Assembly (NCBI GenBank): GCA_934373455.1
Contig: CAKRON010000016.1
Location: 1 to 33,859 of the forward strand
Source: an uncultured Marvinbryantia sp.
GTDB lineage: Bacteria > Bacillota > Clostridia > Lachnospirales > Lachnospiraceae
Direction of reading: 5' to 3'
Length of the DNA: 33,859 nucleotides
The position numbers were made by a program, and so were the translations under genes. Under the pieces are notes generated by a model. It was not told where the DNA came from, ran no database searches, and saw only the letters and a program-made list of their open reading frames with translations. This document shows positions 1-6,470 of this stretch, piece after piece (positions within the stretch are counted from its first letter, which is position 1; every line of letters begins with the position of its first letter).

Positions 1-74
1 GAGATGCGCAAAAGAAATATGTCATGCTTTGCATGACGCGCATCTCGCAGCAAGAATGCCGAGGCATTCTTGAA
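1..74 (+). repeat. 74-bp two-hairpin repeat, copy 1 (proA leader)
   Basis: Identical over all 74 bases to 4998-5071. It folds as two hairpins. The first is nested: 1-9 pairs with 38-46, and inside it 21-27 pairs with 31-37 around a TTT loop. The second pairs 51-60 with 63-72 around GA. It ends 26 nt before the proA start codon. The window begins exactly at the first shared base, so the true left edge of this copy cannot be seen. Confidence 0.9.
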
Positions 75-100
75 TAAGAAAGAGAGGGGCTTAAATTATT

Positions 101-1384
101 ATGGAAATCAGAGAAGAAGTAAAGAAAGTGAAACTGTCGGCTCCGTTGCTGGCTGGAATGCCAGAAGAAAAAAGAAATCAGGCACTGGCATCTGTGGCAG
201 AGGCACTGATGGCACATAAAGATGAAATTTTTGCTGCGAATGCAGCAGATATGGAACAGGCAAAAGAAGAAGGAATTCCGGCGCCGGTATTAAAAAGATT
301 AAAGTTTGATGAAGGAAAACTTCAGGATGTGACGGCTGGAATTGGTGATCTGATCAGACTGCCGGATCCATTAGGTCAGACACAGCTGGCAAGAGAATTA
401 GATGAAGGACTGACATTATATCGTGTGACCTGTCCAATAGGGGTAATCGGTGTTATTTTCGAGGCAAGACCGGATGCATTGGTGCAGATATCTGCGTTAT
501 GTATGAAAAGCGGAAACTGTGCAATCTTAAAAGGTGGAAGCGAAGCTGTTCGGACGAATAAAATATTGTTTCAGATTATACATAAGGCGATTATGGAAGC
601 AGGACTTCCGGAACATAGCATGATGCTTTTAGAAGCAAGATCAGAAATCAATGAACTGCTGGATTGCTACGGGTATGTAGATCTGCTGATTCCGAGAGGA
701 TCCAATCAGTTTGTACAGTATATTATGAATCATACCAGAATTCCGGTTATGGGACATGCAGACGGAATCTGTCATATTTATGTAGATAAAGATGCAGATA
801 TTCAAAAAGCCATTCCGATTATCCTGGATGCAAAGACACAGTATGTTTCAGCATGTAATGCGGTGGAGACACTTTTGATACATAAAGATATTGCAGATAA
901 ATTGCTGCCGGAACTGGCAAGAACGCTGAAGGAACATCAGGTAGAATTGCGGGGAACGAAAGAAGTTCAGAAAATTATCGACTGTATAGAGGCGACAGAA
1001 GAAGACGATCACAAAGAATATCTGGATTATATTATTTCAGCCAGAATCGTTGGGGATATTCAGGAAGCAATCGATCATATAAATTATTATGGTTCCCATC
1101 ACACAGACTGTATTATTACAGAAAATACACAGGATGCAGAAAAATTTATGATGCTGGTGGATTCCGCAGGTGTATATCAGAATTGTTCTACCAGGTTTGC
1201 AGATGGATATCGATATGGATTTGGGGCAGAAGTAGGAATTAGTACCGGAAAACTTCATGCACGTGGACCGGTTGGACTGGAAGGTCTGGTAAGTTATAAA
1301 TATAAACTGTTTGGAAACGGACATATTGTAGGAGATTATGCCAGTGGAAAACGGTCATTTCATTTTAAAGATTTAAAGAGGTAA
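101..1384 (+). CDS. proA: Glutamate-5-semialdehyde dehydrogenase (gamma-glutamyl phosphate reductase)
   Basis: Cytoplasmic NADPH-dependent enzyme that reduces gamma-glutamyl phosphate to glutamate-5-semialdehyde, the second step of proline synthesis from glutamate. The 427-residue product is full length for ProA. It shows the aldehyde dehydrogenase fold, with GVIGVIFEARPDA near residues 108-120, LLIPRGSN near 190 and the catalytic Cys252 in YVSACNAVETL. The C-terminal FGAEVGISTGKLHARGPVGL block is typical of ProA. The start is preceded by a GAGAGGGG-type RBS. The usual partner proB (glutamate 5-kinase) is not visible and may lie to the left. The leader carries the 74-bp repeat also found before glnA. 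The next gene starts 4 nt downstream, so the two are probably cotranscribed. Confidence 0.97.
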   Translation: MEIREEVKKVKLSAPLLAGMPEEKRNQALASVAEALMAHKDEIFAANAADMEQAKEEGIPAPVLKRLKFDEGKLQDVTAGIGDLIRLPDPLGQTQLARELDEGLTLYRVTCPIGVIGVIFEARPDALVQISALCMKSGNCAILKGGSEAVRTNKILFQIIHKAIMEAGLPEHSMMLLEARSEINELLDCYGYVDLLIPRGSNQFVQYIMNHTRIPVMGHADGICHIYVDKDADIQKAIPIILDAKTQYVSACNAVETLLIHKDIADKLLPELARTLKEHQVELRGTKEVQKIIDCIEATEEDDHKEYLDYIISARIVGDIQEAIDHINYYGSHHTDCIITENTQDAEKFMMLVDSAGVYQNCSTRFADGYRYGFGAEVGISTGKLHARGPVGLEGLVSYKYKLFGNGHIVGDYASGKRSFHFKDLKR

Positions 1385-1388
1385 TAGG

Positions 1389-1892
1389 ATGGGAGAACAG
1401 TTAACAGAAAACGACGTCAAAAAGATTCGAGAGGAGATAGAGTATCGTAAGCTGGTTGTTCGAAAAGAAGCACTGGAGGCAGTAAAAGAAGCAAGAGCAC
1501 AGGGCGATCTCAGTGAGAATTTTGAATATCATGCAGCTAAGAAAGATAAGAACATTAATGAGAGCAGAATTCGTTATCTGGAAAGAATGCTGAAAAATGC
1601 AAGGATTGTTTCAGATAAATCAGGTGATGATGAAGTAGGATTAAATAATACGGTGCAGGTCTATTTTGAAGAGGATGATGAGACCGAAGAGTATAAACTG
1701 GTCACATCCATTCGCGGAAATTCCATGAAAGGGCTGATCAGCATAGAGTCTCCTCTGGGAAAAGCTATTCGGGGACACCGGGTAGGTGACCGGGTAATGG
1801 TAAAAATAAATGAAACTACAGGCTATTATGTGGAAATCAAAGCAATCGGAAAAGAAAATGATGAAAGTCAGGACGAAATACGAAAATTCTAA
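1389..1892 (+). CDS. greA: GreA/GreB-family transcription elongation factor
   Basis: Binds the RNA polymerase secondary channel and stimulates cleavage of backtracked transcripts. The 167-residue protein has the family's two parts: an N-terminal antiparallel coiled coil (about residues 8-80) with the acidic tip motif GDLSENFEYHAAK, and a C-terminal FKBP-like domain containing SIESPLGKAIRGHRVGDRV. The tip Asp and Glu expected to coordinate the catalytic Mg are present. It starts 4 nt after proA, which suggests translational coupling. Many Lachnospiraceae carry more than one Gre-type protein, so this may be a paralogue and not the main housekeeping GreA. The symbol is a family-level name. Confidence 0.88.
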   Translation: MGEQLTENDVKKIREEIEYRKLVVRKEALEAVKEARAQGDLSENFEYHAAKKDKNINESRIRYLERMLKNARIVSDKSGDDEVGLNNTVQVYFEEDDETEEYKLVTSIRGNSMKGLISIESPLGKAIRGHRVGDRVMVKINETTGYYVEIKAIGKENDESQDEIRKF

Positions 1893-1996
1893 AGGATAAT
1901 CTTTACAAAAAAATATCAAAAACAACTTTCTTTTTTGTTGAAATTGGTGTATGATAGTAAAAGGAATATGCGGCTGAGAGAGAAAATTCTCTATCG

Positions 1997-2034
1997 GATA
2001 TAACCTTTGTCAAAATTGCAGAGGAATTCTTGAA
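1997..2034 (+). repeat. Shortened, diverged relative of the glnA leader repeat
   Basis: Positions 1997-2023 match 4974-5000 of the glnA leader at 21 of 27 bases (shared core ATTGCAGAG). Positions 2021-2034 match 5058-5071 at 13 of 14 bases. The arrangement equals the glnA leader with about 60 nt removed between two GAG triplets, which takes out the nested hairpin and half of the second one. It ends 20 nt before the ATG at 2055. A separate small AGAGA/TCTCT hairpin precedes it near 1976-1991, and a TATGAT hexamer at 1950-1955 is a possible -10 with no good -35. Confidence 0.6.
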
Positions 2035-2054
2035 TACGTATTGGGGTGAATGGG

Positions 2055-3143
2055 ATGATTTCGAATCAAATATTGCAGAGTACAGTAGAAGGATTAAAGC
2101 AGATCAGCAGAGTGGAACTGGGAATTATTGACACAGAAGGAAATGTTCTGGCAGCGACATTTCCCGAGGCTACAGATTTTTCGGAATCGGCCAGAATTTT
2201 TGTGAATTCACCTGCAGACAGCCAGGAGGTACAGGGATACCAGTTTTTTAAAGTGTATGACGAAGCTCAGTTGGAGTACGTCCTTTTGGCAAGTGGCAGC
2301 ACAGAGGATACTTACATGATAGGCAAGATGGCGGCATTTCAGATTCAGGGACTGCTGGTTGCCTATAAAGAACGTTTTGATAAGGATAATTTCATAAAGA
2401 ATCTGTTGCTGGATAATTTACTTTTGATTGATATCTATAACAGAGCGAAGAAGCTTCACATTAATACTGATTCCAGAAGAGTTGTATTTATTCTGGAAAC
2501 AAATCACGAAAAAGATACTGTATCTATGGAAAGTGTCCGCACCAATATGGGAAATAAACCGGGTGACTTTATCACAGCAGTAGATGAAAAGAGTATCATT
2601 GTTGTGAAGGAACTGGAAGAATCAGATGGAAGTGAAGAACTGGAGCGGACTGCAAAGATGATCATCAACAGTCTGGATTCAGAATTGAAAGAAGTGGCAC
2701 ATGTAGCCTACGGAACGGTAGTGAACGAGATCAAAGAAGTATCCAGATCCTACAAGGAGGCGCGCATGGCACTGGATGTAGGCAAGATATTCTTTGATGA
2801 AAGAAATGTCATAGCATACAGTTCTCTTGGAATAGGAAGATTGATTTACCAGTTACCGATTCCTCTGTGTAAGATGTTTATTCGGGAAATATTTGGTGGA
2901 AAGTCTACAGAAGATTTTGACGAGGAGACATTGACTACGATTAATAAGTTTTTTGAGAATAGCCTGAATGTTTCTGAGACATCAAGGCAATTATATATTC
3001 ACAGAAATACATTGGTTTACCGTTTGGATAAATTGCAGAAGAGTACCGGGTTAGACTTAAGAGTTTTCGAAGATGCAATCACATTCAAGATTGCCTTGAT
3101 GGTTGTAAAATATATGAAGTATATGGAAACCACAGATTTTTAA
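2055..3143 (+). CDS. CdaR/PucR-type transcriptional regulator with sugar-diacid recognition-like N-terminus
   Basis: Predicted cytoplasmic DNA-binding regulator. The N-terminal region (MISNQILQSTVEGLKQISRVELGI and onward, about residues 1-120) resembles the putative sugar-diacid recognition domain of CdaR-like proteins. The C-terminus carries the PucR-type helix-turn-helix with NVSETSRQLYIHRNTLVYRL, the hallmark of this family. I place the start at ATG 2055 because GGGGTG at 2043-2048 gives a 6-nt spacing; a GTG at 2046 would add three residues. The gene stands alone between the gre gene and a terminator at 3163-3204, with its own structured leader. No diacid catabolic gene is nearby, so the ligand and targets are unknown; the Clostridial versions are usually not tied to glucarate metabolism. 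Confidence 0.82.
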   Translation: MISNQILQSTVEGLKQISRVELGIIDTEGNVLAATFPEATDFSESARIFVNSPADSQEVQGYQFFKVYDEAQLEYVLLASGSTEDTYMIGKMAAFQIQGLLVAYKERFDKDNFIKNLLLDNLLLIDIYNRAKKLHINTDSRRVVFILETNHEKDTVSMESVRTNMGNKPGDFITAVDEKSIIVVKELEESDGSEELERTAKMIINSLDSELKEVAHVAYGTVVNEIKEVSRSYKEARMALDVGKIFFDERNVIAYSSLGIGRLIYQLPIPLCKMFIREIFGGKSTEDFDEETLTTINKFFENSLNVSETSRQLYIHRNTLVYRLDKLQKSTGLDLRVFEDAITFKIALMVVKYMKYMETTDF

Positions 3144-3162
3144 GAGATAACAGAAGAAATGG

Positions 3163-3204
3163 GGGTTTGAGTATGGGAAGCATACCAGGCCCTCTTGTTT
3201 TTTT
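3163..3204 (+). terminator. Rho-independent terminator after the CdaR-type gene
   Basis: GGGTTTG (3163-3169) pairs with CAGGCCC (3186-3192), including two G-U pairs. GTATG (3171-3175) pairs with CATAC (3181-3185) around a GGAAG loop, with A3170 bulged. Seven T follow at 3198-3204. It lies 20 nt after the stop codon of the regulator. Confidence 0.8.
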
Positions 3205-3277
3205 GCAATGGGGAATCTTTCAAAATACAAGTGGAATGCACATTATTTAAGAGAAAAGGAGGAGAAAAAAGTAATAT

Positions 3278-4513
3278 ATGGAACATAAAAATGATAATGG
3301 AAAGTTTATAAAAGGGTTGTTTTGTGGGGTGCTTCTTGTCCTTATCTGTATGGCAGGCACACTTTTTCACTTTCAGAGGAAAATGACAAAGCTGCAACTT
3401 GGGACATCCCGGGAAGGCACATCAGAGCAGCTGGATATAGATATGGGAGCTGTGAAGCAAAAGACGAAAGAGATAGAGACCTTGATTAATCAGTATTATC
3501 TGGATGAAGTCGATGAACAGCAGATAGAGGACACGATGTATACTGGATTGGTAGCGGGACTGGATGATCCTTATTCCGTATATTATACAGAAGAGGAATT
3601 AAAGACGATGGAGGAATCTACTTCTGGTGAATATTCCGGAATAGGTGCTACACTGACACAGAATCCGGATACAAAAGAGATGTCTGTTGTATCTTGTTTT
3701 GAAAATACGCCTGCAGAGGAAGCAGGACTTTTGCCGGGAGATATTATTGTTGGATGGAATGGAAGTTCCGTAGAGGGTATGGAACTTTCAGAATTAGTTT
3801 CTAAAATCAAGACAGATCCGGATGAACATCTGACGCTTGAAATAGAACGGGATGGAGATACAATGGAAGTAGAATTGACCAGAAGAGAGGTGGAAATCCC
3901 GACAGTAGAATCAGAAATGTTACATGATCAAATCGGATATATTAAGCTTCTGGAATTTGATGAAATCACAGCAGAACAGTTTCGTGCAGCTCTGGATCAA
4001 TTGGAAGAACAGGGAATGGAAAAACTGATCATTGATGTGCGGGATAATCCAGGGGGCGTGCTTCAGACAGTCTGCGACATGCTGGATGAACTCTTGCCGG
4101 AAGGGCTGATTGTATACACAGAAGATAAGGATGGAAACAAAAAAGAATATACTTCAGATGGGGAGCATCAGTTTACAAAGCCTCTGGCAGTGCTGACCAA
4201 TGAAAACAGCGCAAGTGCATCGGAGATATTTGCAGGGGCTATTCAGGATTACAGTCTGGGAACAATTGTTGGAACAACCACGTTTGGTAAGGGAATCGTA
4301 CAGAGAATTTTTTATTTGTCAGACGGAACGGGGGTAAAGCTGACAGTAGCAAAATATTATACGCCAAAGGGGCATGATATACACAAAAAAGGTATCACGC
4401 CGGATGTGGAAGTTGAATTAGATGAAAATTTAAAAAATAAAATCACGATCAGTCATGATGAAGACAATCAGCTTCAAAAAGCGATTAAGATTCTTCAGAG
4501 TCAGAATCAGTAA
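3278..4513 (+). CDS. S41-family carboxyl-terminal processing protease (CtpA-like), membrane anchored
   Basis: Extracytoplasmic serine protease of the tail-specific/CtpA family. The 411-residue product has an uncleaved-looking N-terminal membrane anchor (about residues 10-30, GLFCGVLLVLICMAGTL), a short linker, a PDZ domain (about 110-195, including GLLPGDIIVGWNG) and the S41 catalytic domain (about 210-385). The Ser-Lys dyad is visible: Ser313 in NSASASE and Lys338 in TFGKGIVQ, with the 25-residue spacing known from Prc and CtpB. The only usable start is ATG 3278, because a stop codon lies two codons upstream; AGGAGG at 3257-3262 is 15 nt away, a long spacing. Members act in envelope protein turnover or sporulation signalling. 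No specific substrate is suggested here. Its 3' end overlaps a convergent small ORF. Confidence 0.93.
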   Translation: MEHKNDNGKFIKGLFCGVLLVLICMAGTLFHFQRKMTKLQLGTSREGTSEQLDIDMGAVKQKTKEIETLINQYYLDEVDEQQIEDTMYTGLVAGLDDPYSVYYTEEELKTMEESTSGEYSGIGATLTQNPDTKEMSVVSCFENTPAEEAGLLPGDIIVGWNGSSVEGMELSELVSKIKTDPDEHLTLEIERDGDTMEVELTRREVEIPTVESEMLHDQIGYIKLLEFDEITAEQFRAALDQLEEQGMEKLIIDVRDNPGGVLQTVCDMLDELLPEGLIVYTEDKDGNKKEYTSDGEHQFTKPLAVLTNENSASASEIFAGAIQDYSLGTIVGTTTFGKGIVQRIFYLSDGTGVKLTVAKYYTPKGHDIHKKGITPDVEVELDENLKNKITISHDEDNQLQKAIKILQSQNQ

Positions 4514-4634
4514 ACAGGATTGTATCAGAAACTGAATGATCCAGATAGCGAAGAGAAAAATCTTCATCGCTCATAGCAATCAGTGAAAGAATTCTGGAAA
4601 GCTCCTGATCTGTGTAGTCGTAAAAACGGTTCAT
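4485..4634 (-). CDS. Hypothetical 49-residue acidic protein
   Basis: Small minus-strand ORF that I do not recognise, beginning MNRFYDYTDQELSRILSLIA. The case for it being real is its expression signals: GGAGG (minus strand, 4645-4641) sits 6 nt before the ATG, and a strong promoter lies at 4701-4673. It is rich in Asp, Glu and Ser toward the C-terminus and has no membrane segment or Cys. The start is at 4634 and the stop at 4487-4485. It overlaps the last 29 nt of the S41 protease gene in convergent orientation, so its 3' end is constrained by that gene and antisense transcription is possible. It could be a regulated small protein or a dual-function RNA. No function is inferred. Confidence 0.6.
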   Translation of the reverse strand: MNRFYDYTDQELSRILSLIAMSDEDFSLRYLDHSVSDTILFTDSDSEES

Positions 4635-4672
4635 ATCATACCTCCATAAGTAAAATGATCTCTGTTAACTTT

Positions 4673-4701
4673 ATTTTAGACATGGTGTGTCTAAATGTAA
4701 A
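4673..4701 (-). promoter_or_regulatory. Sigma-A promoter of the 49-residue ORF
   Basis: Read on the minus strand: -35 TTTACA (4701-4696), 17-nt spacer, -10 TAAAAT (4678-4673). Each hexamer matches five of six consensus bases. The predicted start is about 4666, giving a leader of roughly 30 nt that ends in GGAGG. Confidence 0.72.
4675..4695. promoter_or_regulatory. Perfect inverted repeat in the promoter spacer, candidate operator
   Basis: TTTAGACA (4675-4682) and TGTCTAAA (4688-4695) are perfect inverted arms separated by 5 bp. The palindrome fills the 17-bp spacer and touches the -10 hexamer of the minus-strand promoter, so a bound dimer would block RNA polymerase or, as for MerR-type regulators, remodel it. 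The TTTAG/CTAAA ends resemble some metal-regulator boxes (DtxR/MntR type), but that is only a resemblance. Confidence 0.65.
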
Positions 4702-4785
4702 GAGGAAAAATACAAATAATAGAAATCAAAGAATACAATATAATCGAAATAATTAATAAAACTAATGATTAAGTATCATTATGAG

Positions 4786-4834
4786 ACAGCGGCATTTAGG
4801 TTGACAAACGAAAATGCCGCTGTTATCATTTTTT
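4786..4834 (+). terminator. Inverted repeat with T-run, terminator-like, wrapped around the glnA -35
   Basis: ACAGCGGCATTT (4786-4797) and AAATGCCGCTGT (4812-4823) form a perfect 12-bp stem with a 14-nt loop. Six T follow at 4829-4834. The loop contains a perfect TTGACA. Either it terminates read-through from the left, or the DNA palindrome is an operator around the glnA promoter, or both. Confidence 0.6.
4801..4829 (+). promoter_or_regulatory. Strong sigma-A promoter for glnA
   Basis: -35 TTGACA (4801-4806), 17-nt spacer, -10 TATCAT (4824-4829): a perfect -35 and five of six at the -10. The predicted start is near 4836, which gives a leader of about 260 nt before glnA. The spacer is largely one arm of the inverted repeat at 4786-4823. 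Confidence 0.75.
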
Positions 4835-4840
4835 CAGAGC

Positions 4841-4876
4841 AAAGGCGTTCAACCATGGGGATAGAATGCCTTTTTT
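4841..4876 (+). terminator. Terminator-like attenuator in the glnA leader
   Basis: AAAGGCGTTC (4841-4850) pairs with GAATGCCTTT (4864-4873), ten pairs with one G-U, around a 13-nt loop. T run at 4871-4876. It begins about 5 nt after the predicted transcription start, so full-length glnA mRNA requires read-through or antitermination. The gene after glnA encodes an ANTAR-type RNA-binding antiterminator, a plausible partner. I could not identify the dual hexaloop hairpins that ANTAR proteins bind. Confidence 0.65.
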
Positions 4877-4891
4877 CCATACGGGGAAATG

Positions 4892-4979
4892 TATATCAGA
4901 TGTGAGATGACTCCCACCTCTTCAGGTGGCGAGGAGCAAATTAGTATCAGTGGTGGGAGTCAATCCCCCATCTGATATA
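4892..4979 (+). ncRNA. Long nested hairpin in the glnA leader with two exclusive folds
   Basis: TATATCAGATG (4892-4902) pairs perfectly with 4969-4979. Inside it, TGACTCCCACC (4908-4918) pairs perfectly with 4952-4962. The same CCACC segment can instead form a local CCACCT-CTTC-AGGTGG hairpin (4914-4929). Two alternative folds within 90 nt suggest a regulatory RNA, or the subterminal structure of a small IS200/IS605-derived element. I recognise no known riboswitch class. Confidence 0.55.
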
Positions 4980-4997
4980 GCCTCCGGCAGGATTGCA

Positions 4998-5071
4998 GAG
5001 ATGCGCAAAAGAAATATGTCATGCTTTGCATGACGCGCATCTCGCAGCAAGAATGCCGAGGCATTCTTGAA
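4998..5071 (+). repeat. 74-bp two-hairpin repeat, copy 2 (glnA leader)
   Basis: Exact copy of 1-74 with the same nested hairpin and second hairpin. It ends 27 nt before the glnA ATG, compared with 26 nt before proA; the sequence between the repeat and the RBS differs in the two leaders. The adjoining 4974-5000 segment is related to the leader of the CdaR-type gene. Confidence 0.9.
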
Positions 5072-5098
5072 GAATATTGGGCAAAGGAGTGACAAATT

Positions 5099-6427
5099 AT
5101 GAAGTATACCAGAGAGGATATTATCCGTATTGTAGAAGAAGAGGATGTGGAATTTATCCGGCTTCAGTTTACAGATATTTTTGGTACAATGAAAAATATT
5201 GCCATTACGGCAAGTCAGTTGGAAAAGGCACTGGATCATCAGTGTATGTTTGATGGCTCATCAATAGAAGGATTCGTAAGAATTGAAGAATCAGACATGT
5301 ATCTTCATCCGGATCTGGATACTTTTGTTATTTTTCCATGGAGACCTCAGCAGGGAAAAGTGGCAAGAATGATTTGTGACGTATATCGTCCGGATGAAAC
5401 TCCGTTTGAAGGTGATCCGAGGTATATATTAAAAAAAGTACTGAAAGAAGCTGCTGATATGGGATATCAGTTCGATGTAGGACCGGAATGTGAGTTTTTC
5501 CTGTATCACCTGGATGACAATGGACAGCCTACCACCATCACACATGAAAAAGCAGGATATTTTGATCTTGGACCGGTGGATTTGGGAGAAAACGCCAGAA
5601 GAGACATGGTAATGACCCTGGAAGATGTGGGAATTGGGGTTGATGCTTCCCATCATGAAGTAGCACCGGCGCAGCATGAAATAGACTTGAAATACGGAGA
5701 TGCACTGACAATTGCTGACAGTTTGATGACTTTTAAACTGGCTGTAAAAACCATTGCAAAAAGACATGGACTGCATGCTTCTTTTATGCCAAAACCAAAG
5801 CAGAATATCAATGGCTCCGGTATGCATATCAACATGTCTTTATCAAGGGATGGGGTAAATATTTTTGCAGATCCGGAAAATGAAAAAGAATTAAGTCAGG
5901 AGGCTTATTATTTCATGGGCGGCCTGCTGAAATATATGAAAGGTATGGCAGCGATTACCAATCCATTGATTAATTCTTATAAGAGACTGGTGCCTGGATA
6001 TGAAGCACCGGTATACATTGCCTGGTCGACACAAAATCGTACACCGCTGATTCGTATCCCGATGACAAAAGGAGATGGACAGAGAGTGGAACTGAGAAGT
6101 CCGGATCCGGCAAGTAATCCGTACCTGGTTCTGGCAGTCTGCCTGGCAGCAGGCCTGGAGGGGATAAAGAATAAAATAGAGCCGCCAGAAAGTGTGAATG
6201 GAAATATTTATGAGATGATGCAAACAGAAAAAACAGAAATAGAACTGGAACGTTTGCCAAAGAATCTGGAAGAAGCAATAGAAGAATTGGAAAAAAGTGA
6301 GTTCATCTGCAATGTGCTTGGTGATCATATTGTGAAGAATTACTGTAAAGCGAAAAAAGCCGAATGGGAGGAATATACAAACCAAGTGACTCAATGGGAA
6401 CTGGATCAGTATTTATATAGAATCTGA
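5099..6427 (+). CDS. glnA: Glutamine synthetase, type I
   Basis: Cytoplasmic dodecameric enzyme that makes glutamine from glutamate, ammonia and ATP. The 442-residue length fits the GSI-alpha subgroup found in Firmicutes. An N-terminal beta-grasp domain (about 14-100) holds DVEFIRLQFTDIFG and MFDGSSIEGF. The catalytic domain (from about 108) holds GPECEFF, SGMHINMSL, NRTPLIRIP and VELRSPDPASNPYL. The region where GSI-beta enzymes carry the adenylylated Tyr reads NGNIYEMMQTEK, alpha-like, so adenylylation is not expected. AAAGGAG at 5083-5089 gives a 9-nt spacing. The long leader has a strong promoter, an attenuator-like hairpin, a nested hairpin and the shared 74-bp repeat, so control is probably at the RNA level. 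An ANTAR regulator follows 43 nt downstream. Confidence 0.97.
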   Translation: MKYTREDIIRIVEEEDVEFIRLQFTDIFGTMKNIAITASQLEKALDHQCMFDGSSIEGFVRIEESDMYLHPDLDTFVIFPWRPQQGKVARMICDVYRPDETPFEGDPRYILKKVLKEAADMGYQFDVGPECEFFLYHLDDNGQPTTITHEKAGYFDLGPVDLGENARRDMVMTLEDVGIGVDASHHEVAPAQHEIDLKYGDALTIADSLMTFKLAVKTIAKRHGLHASFMPKPKQNINGSGMHINMSLSRDGVNIFADPENEKELSQEAYYFMGGLLKYMKGMAAITNPLINSYKRLVPGYEAPVYIAWSTQNRTPLIRIPMTKGDGQRVELRSPDPASNPYLVLAVCLAAGLEGIKNKIEPPESVNGNIYEMMQTEKTEIELERLPKNLEEAIEELEKSEFICNVLGDHIVKNYCKAKKAEWEEYTNQVTQWELDQYLYRI

Positions 6428-6470
6428 CCGCCTGTTTTGAAATGAATTTTATAACAGATGGGAGATAAAA

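Noticed and set aside
1936..1955. Sigma-A promoter of the CdaR-type gene
   Set aside because: TATGAT at 1950-1955 is a fair -10, but no -35 at 16-18 bp spacing matches; TTGAAA at 1938 is only 6 bp away.
4836..5098. ANTAR dual-hexaloop binding site in the glnA leader
   Set aside because: No pair of stable hairpins with six-base loops having A1 and G4 was found; only a two-pair AGAGAT candidate near 4996, too weak to call.
4922..5239. 105-codon minus-strand ORF across the glnA leader and glnA 5' end
   Set aside because: It reads through the hairpins and the 74-bp repeat, lies antisense to glnA codons, has no RBS and resembles no protein family; a shadow frame.
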